From Liquidambar formosana (lineage: Eukaryota > Streptophyta > Magnoliopsida > Saxifragales > Altingiaceae), in contig CM077820.1 in assembly GCA_039720395.1 (NCBI GenBank), forward strand, positions 48,469,425-48,533,424: a stretch of DNA of 64,000 nucleotides, given 5' to 3'. Both the position numbers and the translations under genes were made by a program. The notes beneath the pieces were generated by a model. The model had not been told where the DNA came from. It ran no database searches and saw only the letters and a list, made by a program, of their open reading frames with translations. Positions 33,375-44,366 of this stretch are shown piece after piece. The stretch's first letter is position 1; each line of letters opens with the position of its first letter.

Positions 33375-34369
33375 CTGTTGGGAATACAAGTTGGAATTTC
33401 TGTAAATTTTGTTGACAAGATAACAATAATTAGAGAAATAATAAAAGATAGGATGATTAGATTTCATAATAGTCTATTTTTTGAATTGAGATACGCTCAT
33501 GTATGCATTCTTTTTAAAGAAAATATGTCCCCTTTCACACTAGGTTGCTTGGCATTTCTCTCCCACAATACCATGATTTTCAGGGAGCCTTGTGCGTAGG
33601 TAAAGTCTTTGACAAACCTCAAATTGCTTGTACGCTCTAGACCATTCGAAATTTTGAACAACATGCATCTCACAAAGTAGATAGAAAATAATTTATAATT
33701 ATGTAAAGTAGATGGAAAAAAAAAATTATTTTTTCTTATTTTTAAATTAAATTTTATAAGACTCATCTTTGAGCACATGATTTGGAGTCATAGGCTAGGG
33801 TGCATATCTAGTTGGGATACTATGTATTCTATAATGCTTCTATTCATTTATTTATAAAAAAATTAATGTTATACATGCAGTATGGGCACATATATATATG
33901 GAGATATCAGAGTTAATTCCTCTATTATTAAAATTAAGGCCTAAGTGAGCACCATAGTTCCTAAGTGAGCACCATAGTTTAACTAGTATAACAGTTAAAT
34001 ACTAATAAGAACTTGAGATTAAATTGCAAGTCATTCTGTGATAAATTTTTGTATGTGGGATCTTTGAAAAATCTTCTCTCCAATGATAGAAGCCTAGCTT
34101 GTCTTGAAATTTGTACATGCACTAACTTTTGAAATTGAGAGAGAATTCATCAGTTCAATAATGAAGAGTCCCTCATGGTAGACTTACCCTAGTGAAATAA
34201 GTCTTGCACTAAATGTTGAAACTCAAGTTTTGACTTACCACACACAAAGGCCCACTAAGCATCACAATGTGATGCACCCAGCCAATGGTAATGGCTGAAA
34301 CAGAAATAATAAACCAAAATGTGTAACATCAAAATTAAATAAATATTCAAAGTAGAAATACAACATCAC
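33375..34369 (-). other. Intron-like insertion in the NB-ARC coding sequence, 995 bp
   Basis: The flanking coding sequence joins cleanly as KMAG|DSIEAL with donor GCAG|GTGATG and acceptor CAACAG|GTGATT. Both borders lie in an 8-bp direct repeat, CAGGTGAT (minus strand; 34365-34372 and 33370-33377 on the plus strand). It could be an ordinary phase-1 intron, or a transposon insertion whose target duplication supplied both splice sites. It contains a 20-bp tandem duplication (CCTAAGTGAGCACCATAGTT) near 33941-33980, and 34020-34190 resembles 25830-26010. No coding content. Confidence 0.6.
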
Positions 34370-35352
34370 CTGCCATCTTGTTAAAAAAATTCCATGCTTC
34401 TTGCTCAGGCAAAACCTCAACTAAGATATTCATTTGAGAATTCATCTCATTGCATAGCATATCTTGATTTCTCGATGTCACTACTACTTTACATCCCTTC
34501 CATTCATCCCTGCTCTTGTGATCATCTTTGAAAGGAATTCCAATTGCCTCCAAGTCAAGTCTTGCCCATATATCATCCAAAATTACAAGAATCTTCTTCT
34601 TCTTCTTCAGCCTCTGATGTAGCTGACGTGCTCTTTCAGATTCATTCTCTTGATCAAATTTCAAACCCAGCATGCTTCCGATTTCTCCTTGAATATTTCT
34701 TATATTTGGAGTCGAGGACACGACTATCATCACCACCTCATCAAATAACTTCTCCTCCTAAATTCTTTTGGCTACTTCTTTCATGAGCACGGTTTTGCCC
34801 ACACCCTCCACTCTATATACCCCTATCATGTTGATATCAGTGCTCATCAACGCCTCCATAATTCGCTTCAAAATTGGCTTTCTGGATTCAAAATCCACAT
34901 AACCTTTGACAGATGTGAACCCCATCCCCTGTGGAGCGCCACTGTAAGACACATTATCGAATTTCCCACCGTCTTGAATTTTAACAACTTCTGATGCTGT
35001 CTTTTTCACTTTCTTACTTAGCTAGTAACGTGACTTCAAATTAGGACACAATCCCCCAAAACACCATTTCTCAGTAGTTTTTTCACCATTGAGAAATTTC
35101 CTTGCCTCTTGAGTGATGCCATTCACACTCTCCAGCCAGCTCTCAACATCAGGATCGATCTCCTCACCATCTTCCTAGCAGCATCAACGGATTGATCCAC
35201 TCCGCCTTTCACAACCTCCAGCTCCTCAAGTTGGCTTTGAAGATGATCAACATTGCTATGATAGTCATATAGATAACCAAGTTAACACCTAATTGGCGCA
35301 ACGACCAAGCACTTCCAACTTTTGATGAAGGTGAACTAGTATTGTCTGCCAT
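34370..35352 (-). pseudogene. NB-LRR pseudogene block 1: coiled coil and start of NB-ARC
   Basis: CC-NB-LRR proteins are intracellular immune receptors. ATG at 35352 starts MADNTSSPSSKVGSAWSLRQ, followed by a coiled-coil region whose frame changes twice (about 35290 and 35180): DYHSNVDHLQSQLEELEVVK, then IDPDVESWLESVNGITQEAR. TAG stops lie at 35022-35024 (SRY*LSKK) and 34758-34760 (AKRI*EEKLFDEV). The P-loop reads GVYRVEGVGKT, where the family has GVYGMGGVGKT, so two glycines expected to contact nucleotide are replaced. Kinase 2 (LVILDDIWARLDLEAIG) and RNBS-B (VVVTSRNQDML) are intact. The block ends NFFNKMAG at a possible donor. Closest type from memory: At4g27190-like. Confidence 0.9.
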
Positions 35353-36039
35353 CTGTCTTCTGTACCAGGGGCGGAGTTAGGATTATCTCCAATGGGAGCA
35401 CTGTGCTATGATTCTGTGAAGTGGGAATTAGGAACTAAAAGCTTTGGAAAGATTTTTTTTTTTGAAAAAATTACTTTTCAGTAATCATTTTTCAATTTAA
35501 TACCAAAAAAAAGATATTTTTGTCAACTTATTACAAATTGACTGTAAATATGCTTTAAAATGACTATATCTTCCTCTTTTTGGCATTATGTTGAGAAATA
35601 GTCATCAAATGGTAATATCTCTCTCAAAAAATAAAAAAAAAACTTGGTTGAGCCAGTGGGGGCACATGCCCCCAAAGGCCCCCTTGTCCGCCAGTGAATA
35701 TGAGTGGCAAAACAAGGAGCATAGAGAGAATGGACTATAAAGAGAACGCATCGACCTCCTTCTTCTTTTCTCTCTTCTATTTTTTTATTTATTTATTTAT
35801 TTTTTTTTCAATCAATCTGAGAACACATACATTCACACATGCACCCATGTAAAAGAGAAACTAAAACCTCTGCAAACCCCAAAAGGACATTGGCCAGAAA
35901 GCACTTACTTAAGTCACCTTAAATAAATAAGAAATGAGATAATATGATGCACATAGTGCTAGCTAGCTAGTACGTAAGTCAACTGTGTTATATACATATT
36001 TTATTAGTATTTACTGATGATGATATAAATTTACATATA

Positions 36040-36041
<2 letters not shown>

Positions 36042-36100
<59 letters not shown>
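36042..36100. repeat. (TA)n microsatellite
   Basis: Alternating TA of nearly 60 bases, about 700 bp upstream of the NB-LRR pseudogene start. Confidence 0.9.
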
Positions 36101-36103
<3 letters not shown>

Positions 36104-36452
36104 TAACGATTGTTGAGACGAATTGGGTTAAGCGACCATAAGTCGAAAAACTTTAATTATTGAAATGCCTATGAAACAATTGGAAGGCTTTTAAATGACT
36201 GAAAAGTACCTAATAAAAAGAGAAAATAAATAAATAAATAAACAATTGACAGCTAGCATGCCTTGAAACTAGGGAAGTGACATAAAGAAGTTCTCTTACC
36301 CAAACCAAAACCATGGGCGGTTTTGAAAAGCACATTCTCTCTGCTTCTCCATCACTTTCTCTTCTTACGGTATAGAAGCACAAACCCATTACAGAGTCTC
36401 CATTGATGCGGTGAGCATCTCAAATTAAGCACACCCTAAGTCTCTCTCCATC

Positions 36453-36493
<41 letters not shown>

Positions 36494-36724
36494 CATATCT
36501 GCCTTTGTAAATAGAGAAATTGCAAAACTACCTAACATGGTTTGGTTACACAACGACGGTGAGATACTCGGACGGCACTGACGTTGATGGTGCTGAAAAA
36601 AGGAGAGGCTTCAATAGTTTGGCAAGCCATCCCCTTCGCAATCCAATCTACTACTGTCGATTTGTAGCTCTGTGATGGTGCCGAAGGTGAATTTGTGCAA
36701 ATTTGTGAAAGTGAATAAGGCTAT

Positions 36725-36980
36725 CTTTTAACCTTTTTGTAAAATTAACTAGATTGTTTTGTAAAGTTAGCTAGTTTTTTGGCAAAGTTAGCTAGATTTT
36801 TTTGTAAACTTAGCTAGATTTTTTATAAACTTAGCTAAATTTTTGGTAAAGTTAGCTAGGTTTTTGTAAATTTAGCCGGATTTTTGGTAAACTTAGCTAA
36901 ATTTTTGTAAAGTTAGCTAGATTTTTGGTAAACTTAGCTAGGTTTTTTTTTTTTTTTTTTTTTTTTTTGTAAAGTTAGCT
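36725..36980. repeat. Minisatellite of about 22-28 bp units
   Basis: About ten variants of GTAAA(G/C)TTAGCTA(G/A)ATTTTT follow each other with spacer T runs of varying length. The array includes a run of about 26 T near 36943-36968. Confidence 0.85.
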
Positions 36981-37437
36981 AAATTTAACTAGGTTTTTCA
37001 TTATGTTTTTCTTAGTTAAAATCCAAGTAAATAAATTTCTAACTAACTTTACTTGATTTTAAGTAATAATGACAAAGAATCAGTGATGAGGAGGAGGGAT
37101 CTATGGTTATGAAGCAGATTATTGTATAGGAGGATCAGATCTATATAGCAGCTACAAAGCGACTAAGCTTCGTTGTCAAACTGCGCGCCTTGAGCTTTGT
37201 CGTCAATCTAAAGTCATGGGTTTATGTAGCTCCATGATGGTCTATGTTTCCGTCGAGCTTTTTGTGATCGACAGTTCTCGCTTTAGCAATGCTTTTCTGG
37301 AGAGAGAAAGAAAGGAGAGTAGGTTTGACGGAGTTAAGGGCAGTTTTTACTTTTTGTAATAAGTCGACTAACGGTCGGCATACAATGCTCGGTCTGTATA
37401 GCATGACTCATATATATATATCTATATTATTTATAAA

Positions 37438-38396
37438 GGGGAGGGCTATTTCCACACCCTTTTTTGCTTATCCACAACCCCTCCATGGATAATTTTGTCA
37501 TTTCATCTCTTTCTAATTCTCTCCTCTCTCCTCTCTCCTCTGTCATCACCATTTTCTCCTCCATTTTCTCCCGCAACAACAATTCTCCACCATCCTCAAC
37601 CCTTCCAAAGCATTCCCAACTCTCCCAAACACTATACCCTTATTCATTTATTGCCATCCGTAACTCCAATTTTTCCCAACAAACTTCCATTTTTCCCTAC
37701 AATAACAATGAGTAACCATCTCCAATCCTCCAAAAGCATCCCAAACCTTCCAAAACACCATTTCTATAGTCCATTTAACACCATCCCTACACCCATTTTT
37801 TCTAGAAAAACTCCATTTAGTAGCCATGGGTCTCCTTTCCCTTTTTTTTTTTAGAAAAAAAAAAAAAAATTTTTGAAGAAGAAGGGGTGAACTAGAGAGG
37901 GTCATCATACGGATCGGTGATATCAGTTCTATCGGCCAAATCTAAATCCCTCTCGTCAATCTCTCACTGATCTGATTTTTAGTCATATGAGGATTACTGT
38001 CGGCCATCGAAGGTTCGACGTCGGACTCGAAGAGTAAGCATCTGCTGTGGGTTTGCATTTCCTCAGTCAAGCTTCGTGGAGTTTAAATCCATTTTGCCAA
38101 AGTTCAAACCCTTCTTCATCATCAAACTCATTTCGCCGGCGATTCACACAATGATTCATTTTCTTTCCTTGCCTTGAAGGTGCCAAGCCCACCCTAATTG
38201 ACAATGCCAACACAGTGGAGCCAAACTCATTTTTTATTGGTTATTGCTGAAAAAAAAAAAATGGAAGAGGCTAGGAAAAGGGCAATGGATAGAGGAAGAG
38301 AGAGGAGAGAGGAAAGAGGGAGAAAGAGATGAAATGACGAAATCATCCATAGAGGGGTGTGGATAAGTAAAAAAGGGTGTGGAAATATGCACTCCC
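37438..38396. mobile_element. Non-autonomous MULE-like element, 959 bp, 9-bp TSD
   Basis: Inverted ends of about 90-100 bp share TATTTCCACACCCTTTTTT, CTTATCCACA and GTCATTTCATCTCTTTCT. The element is flanked by ATTTATAAA at 37429-37437 and 38397-38405, a perfect 9-bp target duplication. Outermost bases are GGG on both ends. The interior has no transposase; frames at 37464-37854 come from C/T-rich low-complexity sequence. It is a different family from the MULE-like element at 148-3106, since the TIRs do not match. Confidence 0.85.
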
Positions 38397-38405
38397 ATTT
38401 ATAAA

Positions 38406-39880
38406 AGTCTCTATTTATATTTATATCTATACTACATTTTATTATTATTATTATTATTATTACTACTTATAAAAGTCTCTATTTTAGAAAAACTTTTAAT
38501 TAACAATATTATCCTCACTTTACATTATAAGTACATTTTTACCCTTATTTGTTAAATTTACCGTGTATATTACCTTACGTTCTTAATTAGAAAACTACAA
38601 GTCTACAACTCTTCTTTCTTCTTGATACAAAGACATGTTGACATGTTGACATCTTCATCTTACAAGAAAAAAAAAAAAGAAGAACAATTGTTAGCACCCT
38701 CATTTAGAAATCTAACAGTAATCTAACAAATGTCCGCATCACTTTGGAATTGGGCTTGTACATGTGTAATTCAAAGTGTGTAATGTTATTATACACCATA
38801 AAATGTCTACATTAGTCGCATTTTAAATAATTCAGAACTTTTTTATTTTTATATTAAAATCCATGCCAACGCTATCATAAAATTAGAAGCTTATTGTATC
38901 AATGTAGGACTATTCTTCCTCCAACCTCATCATAAAATTAGAGTACTTAATATCAAAATTAGAATACTTAATTGTATGTATCAAACCCTTCTTCTTCTAC
39001 TCTTTTTTACCCTTATATCTTTAAAATGTCCAACGTGCCTCTATCTATGGGCTCTCTCCCCCCTTCCGTCTCTCACCCTCTAGGATTATATATGAAAACA
39101 TGCTTGGTAAACACACACATGCAGTCTTTTGATAGTGTGATAATCAATGGAAATTTCCAGCATTGCAATCTGGTTTGCATGAGGTATTAAAATTCACTTT
39201 GACGCATAAATCTAATTTTTTGTTTGTGATACTATTATGTTTTACTTGGATAGATGTTGTGTCTCAATGATGCATGTTAAGTCTAGATTATACAATGGAG
39301 AAGGTATACAAACGCACCGTTTGCATAAATTAATATATATATATATATAACGAAAAGAAACAGAGGAAGGAAAAAGGGCAAAAACAGAGGACTGTGGGAG
39401 TATGTTAAAAAAATGGTTAGCAACCATGCGGATTCAGTTGGAGACTTTGGTGTCTCTAACGTGTACTTTTCATAAAGGCTCTAACCTATTTTGAAAGGGT
39501 GTCTTTTTAACTGCTGTCAATTTAGCAGAATTGCAAATCTCACCAAAAGTGGAGGGATATGGCTAGAATTCATTTCATTAAAAGCCTCTTTTGATAGACT
39601 TCCAATATATATAACCCTTTTAATCTAAGTCATATGTTAAGAACGTCCTTCGCCCTCTCCTCTCTAGCTTGCACAATGCCTCCCTTCTCTTGGGTCGTCC
39701 ATGGCAAAATTAAAGGAAGCTATTTTCATGGCAATCTCACTGGAATAATTTATATTGATTTTTTTTTTCGTAACAACATATATATTAATTATTATCAAGA
39801 GTTTATATCAAACAGGGTACTGTAAGAAACACACATTATTGAATTCATTTTCAGCATCATTCCAAACACTAGAATTGAGT
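38406..39880. other. Intergenic, no gene recognised
   Basis: Holds (ATT)n near 38440-38463, a GTTGACAT tandem near 38635-38655, and (TA)n near 39330-39349. A frame at 38972-39190 shows no known domain and is not taken as a gene. Confidence 0.55.
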
Positions 39881-39950
39881 AGAATTGATTTAGAATTCTA
39901 ATTGGTTTGTTTTATTTCAAACAGGTTAATTAGAATTCTAAATCAATTCA
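39881..39950. repeat. Perfect-stem hairpin, 23-bp arms
   Basis: AGAATTGATTTAGAATTCTA-ATT at 39881-39903 is the reverse complement of 39928-39950 with one mismatch, and GTTTG/CAAAC pairs in the loop. It is probably a small MITE relic; no target duplication was found. Confidence 0.7.
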
Positions 39951-40279
39951 ATTCAATTCTATTTAGAATCGATAAGAAACCGAAATTTAAAGGACAGCAA
40001 CATTGCCAGAAGGGAAGATGTTATACCTTGACCTGACTGCCTTGTAATTCTCCAAAGATTATGATGAGAAGAAAAGAAAAGCACAGATGTGAAGCCAAGA
40101 AGATACCAAAGCGCACGTACAACCTGCTAAAATAATAATTTCCTGAGAAGAGAGGTGAATATAAAGCAGTAGACTACCTTCTTGTTAAAGCTAATCCTTT
40201 GTTCCAAGTGAAGTGACATCCAAAGGCAAGAATCATGCTAAATGCCTATCCTCTTTGACAGGAAAAGTGAAGTCAATGA

Positions 40280-40490
40280 AGCAAGGTATCCAACGAAGAA
40301 TACGTGAAGGTGGGGAAGGAAAAAGAAAAAAACGAAAAAGAAAAGAAGGCATTTGATTCCAAGAAAGCCAAGAGGTGCTCGGAGAAGCAACGTATCTAAT
40401 GAAGAATACGTGAAGGTGGGAAAAAAAATAAACAAAAAAAGGAAAAAATAAAGGCGTTTGATCCCAAGAAGCCAAGAGGTGCTCGGAGAT
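40280..40490. repeat. Two-copy tandem repeat, period about 107 bp
   Basis: Both units run from GCAA(G/C)GTATC(C/T)AA through GAAGAATACGTGAAGGTGGG and an A-rich middle to GCCAAGAGGTGCTCGGAGA. Copies start at 40280 and 40387. The minus-strand frames across it reflect the repeat only. Confidence 0.8.
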
Positions 40491-41479
40491 CGACCAACCT
40501 ACCAGAGGGCAAAGGTTCCAATATTCTTTACGTGATGCTGACTAGAATGGCTTCACCATCAAGGGTAGTTGACTTACGCGCATCCAAGTGATTTGATGGG
40601 TGGAAAGTCTTAGAGTTAAAACATGTAATAGGCCGTGGAATTATTACCATTCTAATGGCTAAATGTCCATTAGTACGTACATGTTTGTTATTTAATCCCA
40701 ATATATAGGATTGTACTATGATCACGCCCGTTGAAAGATGACTTTAACTTGTTCAGCCGATTATGTTGGATTTAATTAAAATGACAAAAGGAAAATATAA
40801 AATATAAAATAAAAAAAAAAGGCCCAAAATCCACAGTCGCAAGGTCAGAGGCTCTACTGACACCTTATTTCTAGATTTTTCAAGTACTGTTTGTGCTAAG
40901 AAAAATATTACCTATCCTATGTTTTTTTCCCTTTTTCCTGGGGAACTTAAGGTGATGTAAATTTAGCTTGATTTTTTTAACATAACTTTATTATTATTAT
41001 TTTTTTTAAAAAAAATTCTATTCAAAGTCTCGATGACTAGATTTTAAAGCTTGAAATTTAAATTGTTTTAAAACAGTTGTTGAGGTATTTTGGTCAATTC
41101 AAATAGCGAGAGAATTTAGTTTAGGTAATATAATTTTAAATTGTCCACTTAATTACTGACATGTTAGTGGGCTAACTATTCTCTCTTACCAGGTTCGACC
41201 TATATAGCAGCACATTCGACCTATATAGCAGCACCCAAAATAAGCAAATTATTATATCACAACCAACCAACCAACCATATGTTGTGCTAGAATTTTGTTC
41301 TCTCAAAAACTATACAGAAACAAGGGAAAACTGATGGAAGTCATAGCAAATAAATAAAGCACTAACAAGAGAAAAGCTTAATGCAACTCACAGCGTACTC
41401 ATAAACAAAGCAACGATTGCAATTTACTAGATAGATAAAATTTCATTTAGCCAAAAAAATACAATACAATGCATTACCT
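40491..41479. other. Intergenic, no gene recognised
   Basis: AT-rich sequence with short A and T runs, an ACCA(ACCA)n stretch near 41262-41276 and a 19-bp direct duplication (TTCGACCTATATAGCAGCA) near 41194-41234. No protein similarity recognised. Confidence 0.5.
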
Positions 41480-41489
41480 CTATATGACT

Positions 41490-41615
41490 GGGTAGATTTT
41501 CATGTAACTGTGACATGGCACGTGGTGTCACGGTCAATCACAACCAAGCAAAATGGGATTGTGATTGGCCGGTGACGCCACATCGTCGTGTCTCAATTAC
41601 ATGAAACTTTTTCTC
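41490..41615. mobile_element. Hairpin MITE, 126 bp, 10-bp TSD
   Basis: Almost the whole element folds on itself: TTTTCATGTAACTGTGACA against TGTCTCAATTACATGAAA, and GGTGTCAC.GTCAATCACAA against TTGTGATTGGCCGGTGACGCC. It is flanked by perfect CTATATGACT at 41480-41489 and 41616-41625. A 9-11-bp target duplication fits a MULE-derived MITE. Confidence 0.82.
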
Positions 41616-42173
41616 CTATATGACTCATATGACGTGCAGCCAAGTGGCAGGAGGCAAAGTTTCTTGTGGGTCCCACACAAGTACGTCCTACCTATACCTT
41701 CTGACGGCGAGAAGGATCGAGCAGCGGTTCATTCCAGCGAGAAGAGCACCACGCACGGTTGATGGCCGACGCCCTTCCTTAACCTCGGCAACGACAGAAA
41801 CACCAACTACGACTTCTCCGTAAAAAAAAAAATGGAGGTTTGGGAAAAAAATCTCCCTTCTGGAAGAAAATGAAGGTTTAAATTCTTCTTCTTTTATATT
41901 ATTTATTTATTTTTTGTGTGTCACAGTGTCACATTAAGAAAGCCATGGCCATGGCTTTCGTGGTTGCCGGCCATGGCTATCTTCTCTCTTTCTTCTTCAT
42001 TTTATTTTATTTTCTTTTTCTTTTGGGTTTTGTTTTATTTCTCCTATTGTTATATGCAGCAGATCGATCCAGATGATTAACTTCCCTTTGATCAAAGATG
42101 GATCTACCTTTTTTTTTTCCCTTTTCTTCTTTGTTTCGGTTAATTAATGATAACTATCCTCTTCTTGTTTCCT

Positions 42174-42548
42174 TTACCAAGATGAATACTTTTCTTCTTG
42201 GTTTCGGTTAAGTAATGATGATTGTTGCCTTGTTGGACTAAATTTGTATTGGGTGCTATTCTTTGAAATTTTCCTTGGACTCTTCGGAGGGGAAATTTTT
42301 TCAAACCCAGATGAAAACTTGATCAAAAAGCAAGATTTGGTTAGTTTGACTTGGTAAGTGTTTGATGCAAACTGGTTAGAGAGCCCCAGGCCGGCAATAT
42401 CACAATATGATGGATTCATAAAAGAGCCATCGACTCCATTTAGCATCCATGTATTCTCCTTGAGCTGTGCTGTTGGCACGTGGACCAGGCCATCAACATT
42501 TTGAGGTAAAATGGTTCTAGTCCAAACAGCCATCATGATTTCTATCAA
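42174..42548 (-). other. Exon-like open frame, unidentified
   Basis: A 124-codon minus-strand frame. The first part has balanced amino-acid composition, unlike the low-complexity frames around it: LVHVPTAQLKENTWMLNGVD, then MNPSYCDIAGLGLSNQFASN, followed by a position resembling a splice donor (TACCAAGTCAAAC lacks a clean GT; TACCAAG|TC). I do not recognise the family. It could be an exon of a decayed gene, possibly linked to the RS-rich frame at 43094-43342 on the same strand. A chance frame is not excluded. Confidence 0.3.
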
Positions 42549-43093
42549 TGATCCTCACCCTCTTAGAAAACTAGAACCTTTTTAAGTCCATGAAAAAACA
42601 CATTTAAATCGCAGAAGAAAAAAGTTTTACCTCAAAGTGGAAAATGCAGATCAATTTCCCCTTCAAGTTGTGTGTGAAGGCCAAAAGATAAGAGGAATGC
42701 TCAATACTCGGCACCTGATACAAAAATTGTGTCCCCAATGAAATTGGAAACATGTATCCCAGAATCAAATATCATATTGACTTAACCCTTATGGTTGCTT
42801 AAAGAGAAAGAGAAGCTGTACCCAAAGAGACGGTATAAAGGAAAAACAACTGTGATTTTAGTAACAGAACCAACTGGAAACAACAATGCACTTTGATCAT
42901 TAACCATTGAAACACACAACTTTTGAGTTTGGAATTTGAGCAACCAATATAGTTGAACAAAAATCAGTTCTTTTTAGCCCCTGTTTCTCTTCATATTTTC
43001 ATATTTCACATCATTGAGGAAAAAAAGAAAAAATTCTCCCATGGTAGATGCTCCAAAAGTTAAACCATCTTAAGCCCCTGTTTCTCTTCATCA

Positions 43094-43342
43094 TCATTCG
43101 AACCACCACCAATTTTGGAAGAGCAGCTCCGAAGAAAATAAACCGTCAAATTGTTTAGACAGATTTCCACTCATTCTGGAGGAGGAATTATCATCAGATC
43201 TATCTCTATCTCTGTCATGCTGCCTTTCCTGGTCTCTATCAATGTCTCTTTTTGATGATTTGCATTGTGGGCTCTTGCTTCCACTCCTGCTGCAGCGCCT
43301 TTTTCTTGAAGATTCACATGAATCATCCCACCTGTCCCTCAT
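43094..43342 (-). other. RS/RD-rich exon-like frame, possible splicing-factor fragment
   Basis: An 82-codon minus-strand frame reading SCESSRKRRCSRSGSKSPQC, then a KRDIDRDQERQHDRDRDRSD block. Such arginine/serine and arginine/aspartate tails occur in splicing-related proteins. The exact family was not identified, and it differs from the cyclin-L-like tail at 19.3 kb. No globular domain is nearby. Confidence 0.4.
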
Positions 43343-43769
43343 TTCTAAAGATGATCACCCTGAAATTTTAAGGATTCGACAAATAATCAAATAATAATAT
43401 TAAGCACCCTAAGAATTTTTGAATAATGCTGAATTTTCCAACATTAGGAGAAATTTTAAACCAGGGATCCTTGAAGAACACAAATGCATAGCTTCTGTTC
43501 TGTGGGTTCTATTCCTATCTCCCAAGGGTAAATTTATGATTTTATTGATTAAAAATATATATATTAATAATAAAAAATACAAGAAGAAAAGGCCACTCAG
43601 TAAGTCTTAGGTATGCCTTTTATGAATCTATGATTAGAACCTGAACAAGCTAGTACTAAAAAGGAAAACAGAAAATAGATCGAGGAACAAGGGAAGAACA
43701 AACCCTTTTGTTGAAGAGAAGCCAACTGAGGGTATCAAATTTTGTTAATTAGTTTCAAGACCACAGCAT

Positions 43770-44082
43770 TGTTGGAAAATACCACATCTCACATTGCCCA
43801 AATATTGGGTTTAACATGTCTTCATATACCTGTTTAGGTCATCTACTTATAAGTTTAGGCTTTTAAGTTGGAAACTTCACATGGTATCAGAGCATGTTGT
43901 TCTTAAGTCTATTGAGCTTGTATTTGTTGCCCACGTGCAAGGCCAGTGTTAAGCTTGTACGTGAGGGAGAGTATTGGAAAATACCACATCCCACATCGCC
44001 CAAATATTGGATTTAACATGTTTTCATATACCTGTTTGGGCCCTCCACTTATAACTTAGACTTGTAAGTTGGAAACTTTATA
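43770..44082 (+). mobile_element. TRIM with 111-bp LTRs, followed by a second primer site
   Basis: LTR1 43770-43881 is followed at once by TGGTATCAGAGC (43882-43893), the initiator tRNA-Met primer site. A purine tract, GTGAGGGAGAG, at 43961-43971 precedes LTR2 43972-44082. LTR2 is itself followed by ATGATATCAGAGCCAGG, again a primer-site-like sequence, and then by GTTAGTGTCTCACATCGG, which resembles the internal or LTR sequence of a related TRIM. So the unit looks like LTR-PBS-internal-LTR-PBS, a multimer or recombinant, and no simple target duplication is seen. Confidence 0.8.
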
Positions 44083-44366
44083 ATGATATCAGAGCCAGGG
44101 TCATGCCAGTGCCAAGGTGAGGATGTTAGTGTCTCACATCGGTTGCGGACGATACCTAAGATAGGCTTATAAGACGGCACTGGACACCCTCTATAAAGGC
44201 GCCTTTTGGGCACAAGGCCTAAACTCGTGAGACTGGTTTATGGGTTGGGCCAAACCTTTGAATCGTTATTGGAGAGTGGAGAGACAGATACGAAAAAAAA
44301 GGCCTAATTGAAATTGGTCTTTGGGGTTTTCGATTGAAGTAAAATTAGATGGTTTGTAAAACATAC
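44083..44366. other. TRIM-related tail sequence
   Basis: Continues from the second primer-site-like sequence with TGTCTCACATCGGTTG and GGCTTATAAGACGGCACTGG, in the style of the LTR or internal region of another small TRIM. Borders not defined. Confidence 0.45.

Larger units (their letters stand above)
35353..37428. other. Upstream of the NB-LRR pseudogene: TE remnants and simple repeats
   Basis: About 35368-35690 runs from GGGGCGGAGTTAGG to GGCCCCCTTGTCCGCCAGTG, the style of a decayed DNA transposon, but without a defined target duplication. (TTTA)n lies near 35776-35810, (TA)n at about 36042-36100, (TC)n near 36458-36488, and a minisatellite at 36725-36950. I saw no promoter that I could assign with confidence and no other gene. 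Confidence 0.5.

Noticed and set aside
20854..35352. A functional complete NB-LRR gene
   Set aside because: Stops at 35022-35024, 34758-34760, 32568-32570 and 26948-26950, several frameshifts, a lost donor and a 4.8 kb insertion rule out a full-length product.
37464..37854. Two plus-strand frames rich in Ser, Pro and Phe
   Set aside because: C/T-rich interior of the MULE-like element; composition alone explains them.
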